From positions 1 to 8,296 of the forward strand of contig QMPG01000126.1 in assembly GCA_003648455.1 (NCBI GenBank): 8,296 bases of DNA, given 5' to 3'. Within the stretch, counting starts at the first letter, position 1; each line of letters opens with the position of its first letter. The notes beneath the pieces were generated by a model. That model was given only the letters and a program-made list of their open reading frames with translations. It was not told where the DNA came from and did no database searches. The stretch is from Bacteroidota bacterium (GTDB taxonomy: Bacteria > Bacteroidota > Bacteroidia > Bacteroidales > B39-G9). Made by a program: the position numbers and the translations under genes. This document shows positions 7,328 to 8,296 of this stretch, piece by piece.

Positions 7328-7401
7328 TACGAGTGCTAAGCGAAGTTTGTAACTTCGCTTTTCTAATATGATAATTTTTAACTATTATTGTAAATAAAAA
7401 G
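7328..7401 (+). repeat. 74-bp direct repeat, copy 1
   Basis: This segment matches 8078-8151 at 71 of 74 positions with no gaps; the differences are at 7350, 7368 and 7374. It includes a full REP-like hairpin (R2). Just upstream, AATAAAATAAAA (7307-7318) also recurs before copy 2 at 8066-8077, so homology extends further with a small indel. Copy 2 sits directly before the transposase start. This copy lacks a transposase and may be a solo transposon end. Confidence 0.8.
7335..7360 (+). repeat. REP-like hairpin, copy R2
   Basis: GCT is followed by a perfect 10-bp stem, AAGCGAAGTT (7338-7347) and AACTTCGCTT (7351-7360), around the loop TGT. It is identical to copy R5 (8085-8110) except for the last loop base. 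Confidence 0.7.
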
Positions 7402-7424
7402 CGTAGATAAAATCTACGCTTAGC
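7399..7424 (-). repeat. REP-like hairpin, copy R3
   Basis: On the minus strand this reads GCT, AAGCGTAGAT, loop TTT, ATCTACGCTT. The 10-bp stem is perfect. Compared with R2, the ends GCTAAGCG and CGCTT are the same, while the five inner base pairs differ on both arms in a complementary way. It abuts the end of the first 74-bp repeat and lies 33 nt upstream of the small gene at 7458. Confidence 0.65.
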
Positions 7425-7457
7425 GGGGGTAGAACTATATATGGTTGGTGGTAAAAT

Positions 7458-7799
7458 ATGACACTTATGAATAAAATTAAAAAATATGTGATTATAATTG
7501 TAATTATTTCCTTTATAATATTTTTTGTGTACCATTTTTATTTGAGCTATCAAGGAAAGCAAGATTTCATAAAAAAAAGTTATAAAGGTATAATAACAGA
7601 AATACATTATATTGAAGGAAAGAGAGATTTGCCAGATATTAAAATAAATAATAAATTGATTTCTATTGATATTGACGAATCTAAAGTAAAACCCTATATC
7701 CAAATAGGAGATTCTATTTTAAAAAAATCTGGAACAGAAACAATAAAAGTATACCGTAAAAATTCAAAAGGGGAATGGTATGTTAAAATTTTTAAATAA
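7458..7799 (+). CDS. Small membrane-anchored hypothetical protein
   Basis: This 113-residue protein has a single hydrophobic helix near the N terminus (about residues 10-28, IIIVIISFIIFFVY) followed by a basic, soluble domain of about 80 residues, probably on the periplasmic side. The domain has alternating short hydrophobic strands: GIITEIHYIEGKRDLPDIKIN (split around 44-64), then YIQIGDSILKKSGTETIKVY (79-98). It ends with aromatic and basic residues (EWYVKIFK). From memory, similar small proteins with a GDSI-KKSG-T-I-VYR signature occur in Bacteroidota with no known function. Start at 7458, or nine bases later at the second ATG (7467); neither has a strong ribosome binding site. It is flanked on both sides by repeats, so it may be cargo or a bystander of repeat insertion. 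The protein-like composition supports a real gene; no function is offered. Confidence 0.65.
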   Translation: MTLMNKIKKYVIIIVIISFIIFFVYHFYLSYQGKQDFIKKSYKGIITEIHYIEGKRDLPDIKINNKLISIDIDESKVKPYIQIGDSILKKSGTETIKVYRKNSKGEWYVKIFK

Positions 7800-7947
7800 T
7801 TATTTAATATTAAGGTTTAAGAAAACATCAAAATAAACAAACCGAGAAACCCACGCTACCGCACGATTGCATCTTCTGGTATAAAAGCAGTTTCATATTA
7901 CAGTGATTTGTAAAAAATTTATTACATTTGAAATTAAATATTAGCTT

Positions 7948-7978
7948 AGACCTTAAGGTTTTAAAAACCTTAAGGTCT
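7948..7978. repeat. 31-bp perfect palindrome, GTTTTaAAAAC core (copy 2)
   Basis: AGACCTTAAGGTTTT and AAAACCTTAAGGTCT form 15 perfect pairs around the single central base A7963. The length and core match the element at 47-77, but the outer arms differ. It lies 13 nt before REP-like hairpin R4. It could be extruded or folded on either strand, and no T-run beyond its own arms argues for a simple terminator. Confidence 0.75.
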
Positions 7979-7987
7979 GGAAAAAAA

Positions 7988-8017
7988 CCTCGCTCGGTGA
8001 AGTTTACAACTTCGCCG
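7988..8017 (+). repeat. REP-like hairpin, copy R4
   Basis: The flank CCTCGCT is followed by a 10-bp stem, CGGTGAAGTT (7995-8004) and AACTTCGCCG (8008-8017), around TAC, with one T-G wobble (7998/8014). The flank and stem match copy R1 read on the opposite strand. Confidence 0.65.
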
Positions 8018-8054
8018 AAAATAAAAATAGTCGTTATTGTTTAGCGAAGCCCCA

Positions 8055-8066
8055 GCTAAGCGTAGA
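8055..8066 (+). repeat. Half REP-like element (R6)
   Basis: GCTAAGCGTAGA equals the 5' flank and most of the left arm of copy R3, but the right arm is missing and the sequence passes into AATAAAATAAAA. It is probably a truncated copy. Confidence 0.4.
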
Positions 8067-8077
8067 ATAAAATAAAA

Positions 8078-8151
8078 TACGAGTGCTAAGCGAAGTTTGC
8101 AACTTCGCTTTTCTAATGTGATATTTTTTAACTATTATTGTAAATAAAAAG
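8078..8151 (+). repeat. 74-bp direct repeat, copy 2, upstream of the transposase
   Basis: This is the partner of 7328-7401, exactly 750 bp apart, with three substitutions. It ends 16 nt before the transposase ATG and contains REP-like hairpin R5 at 8085-8110 (10-bp perfect stem, loop TGC). Its position fits the left end of an IS200/RAYT-type element, where a subterminal hairpin is recognised as single-stranded DNA; this role is inferred. Confidence 0.75.
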
Positions 8152-8167
8152 AAACCGCAAGAAAAAT

Positions 8168-8296
8168 ATGTCAACCGGTTATCAAATTAAAGAACAAGAT
8201 AAATTATATTACCTAACATTTCAAGTAGTATATTGGATTGATATTTTCACACGAAAAAGATACAGAGATATATTAGTTTAAAGTATAGTCAAAAAA
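8168..8296 (+). pseudogene. REP-associated tyrosine transposase, 5' part, frameshifted and cut by window edge
   Basis: The frame from ATG 8168 encodes 37 residues, beginning MSTGYQIKEQDKLYYLTFQV and including DIFTRKRYRDILV, before a stop at 8279-8281. I recognise this as the N terminus of a Bacteroidota REP-associated tyrosine transposase (RAYT, Y1_Tnp/IS200-like HUH family), which cuts and rejoins single-stranded DNA at hairpins. After the stop, a different frame starting at 8278 reads LKYSQK, which matches the usual continuation of the family (about ES-LKY-Q-NKG). This indicates loss of a few codons with a frameshift. The HUH motif and catalytic tyrosine would lie beyond the window, so I cannot tell whether the rest is intact. 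A sequencing or assembly error is possible. The nearby REP-like hairpins fit a RAYT context. Confidence 0.75.

Larger units (their letters stand above)
7118..7457. repeat. Repeat-bearing intergenic region after the GH130 gene
   Basis: These 340 bp hold no gene I can support. They contain three hairpins of the REP-like family (7155-7186, 7335-7360, 7399-7424) and the first copy of the 74-bp direct repeat. One reading frame stays open from 7114 to a stop at 7309-7311, but it has no ATG, so it is either chance or a gene remnant. No clear terminator with a T-run follows the GH130 stop codon; the hairpin at 7155-7186 could impede transcription but lacks one. Confidence 0.6.
7800..8167. repeat. Repeat-rich intergenic region before the transposase
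   Basis: These 368 bp hold no gene. From left to right they contain an AT-rich 16-bp palindrome at the end of the preceding gene (7792-7807), a less AT-rich unique stretch (about 7845-7900) that includes CCGCACGATT, a 31-bp perfect palindrome (7948-7978), REP-like hairpin R4, a half REP element (8055-8066), and the second copy of the 74-bp repeat containing R5. Confidence 0.6.

Noticed and set aside
7263..7703. Minus-strand 146-codon frame overlapping the small gene
   Set aside because: It is antisense to the better plus-strand gene and crosses repeats; its many Phe/Tyr/Ile residues are what antisense A-rich DNA gives.
7792..7807. 16-bp AT-only palindrome at the end of the small gene
   Set aside because: It contains no G or C, is weak as a terminator stem and likely to occur by chance here.

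Overview
The window is strongly AT-rich DNA and looks like a chromosomal segment from a member of the Bacteroidota, probably Bacteroidales or a relative. The evidence is the protein families, the lack of clear Shine-Dalgarno sequences, a close match to the Bacteroidota -7 promoter element (TAnnTTTG), and intergenic palindromes beside a REP-type transposase. This assignment rests on recognition, not on a search.

Positions 1-191 hold no convincing gene. They contain several hairpins, including a 31-nt near-palindrome, and a likely terminator. From 5490 down to 192, four genes run on the minus strand. In transcription order they are a 919-residue membrane-anchored protein with a C-terminal seven-bladed propeller, the manganese exporter gene mntP (10 nt later), a PiT/CysP-family anion permease (28 nt later), and an exported cyclophilin-type prolyl isomerase (86 nt later). 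The first three are spaced like an operon. The fourth may be read through from it or have its own promoter. The group concerns the cell envelope, with two inner-membrane transporters, an envelope folding enzyme and an envelope protein of unknown role. No single pathway links them.

A 151-bp divergent intergenic region (5491-5641) carries a good minus-strand promoter overlapped by an inverted repeat, and a weaker plus-strand promoter. The plus-strand gene at 5642-7117 encodes a long-form GH130 enzyme, probably a mannoside or oligosaccharide phosphorylase.

From 7118 to the end the sequence is repeat-rich accessory DNA. It contains one small gene for a membrane-anchored hypothetical protein (7458-7799), five complete and one half copy of a REP-like hairpin family with compensatory stem changes, a 74-bp direct repeat present twice exactly 750 bp apart, and a 31-bp perfect palindrome. 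At the right edge is the start of a REP-associated tyrosine transposase (RAYT) that appears frameshifted after 37 codons. This cluster is the most interesting part of the window and looks like a decaying or recently active REP/RAYT system. I see no CRISPR array, rRNA, tRNA or recognisable riboswitch.
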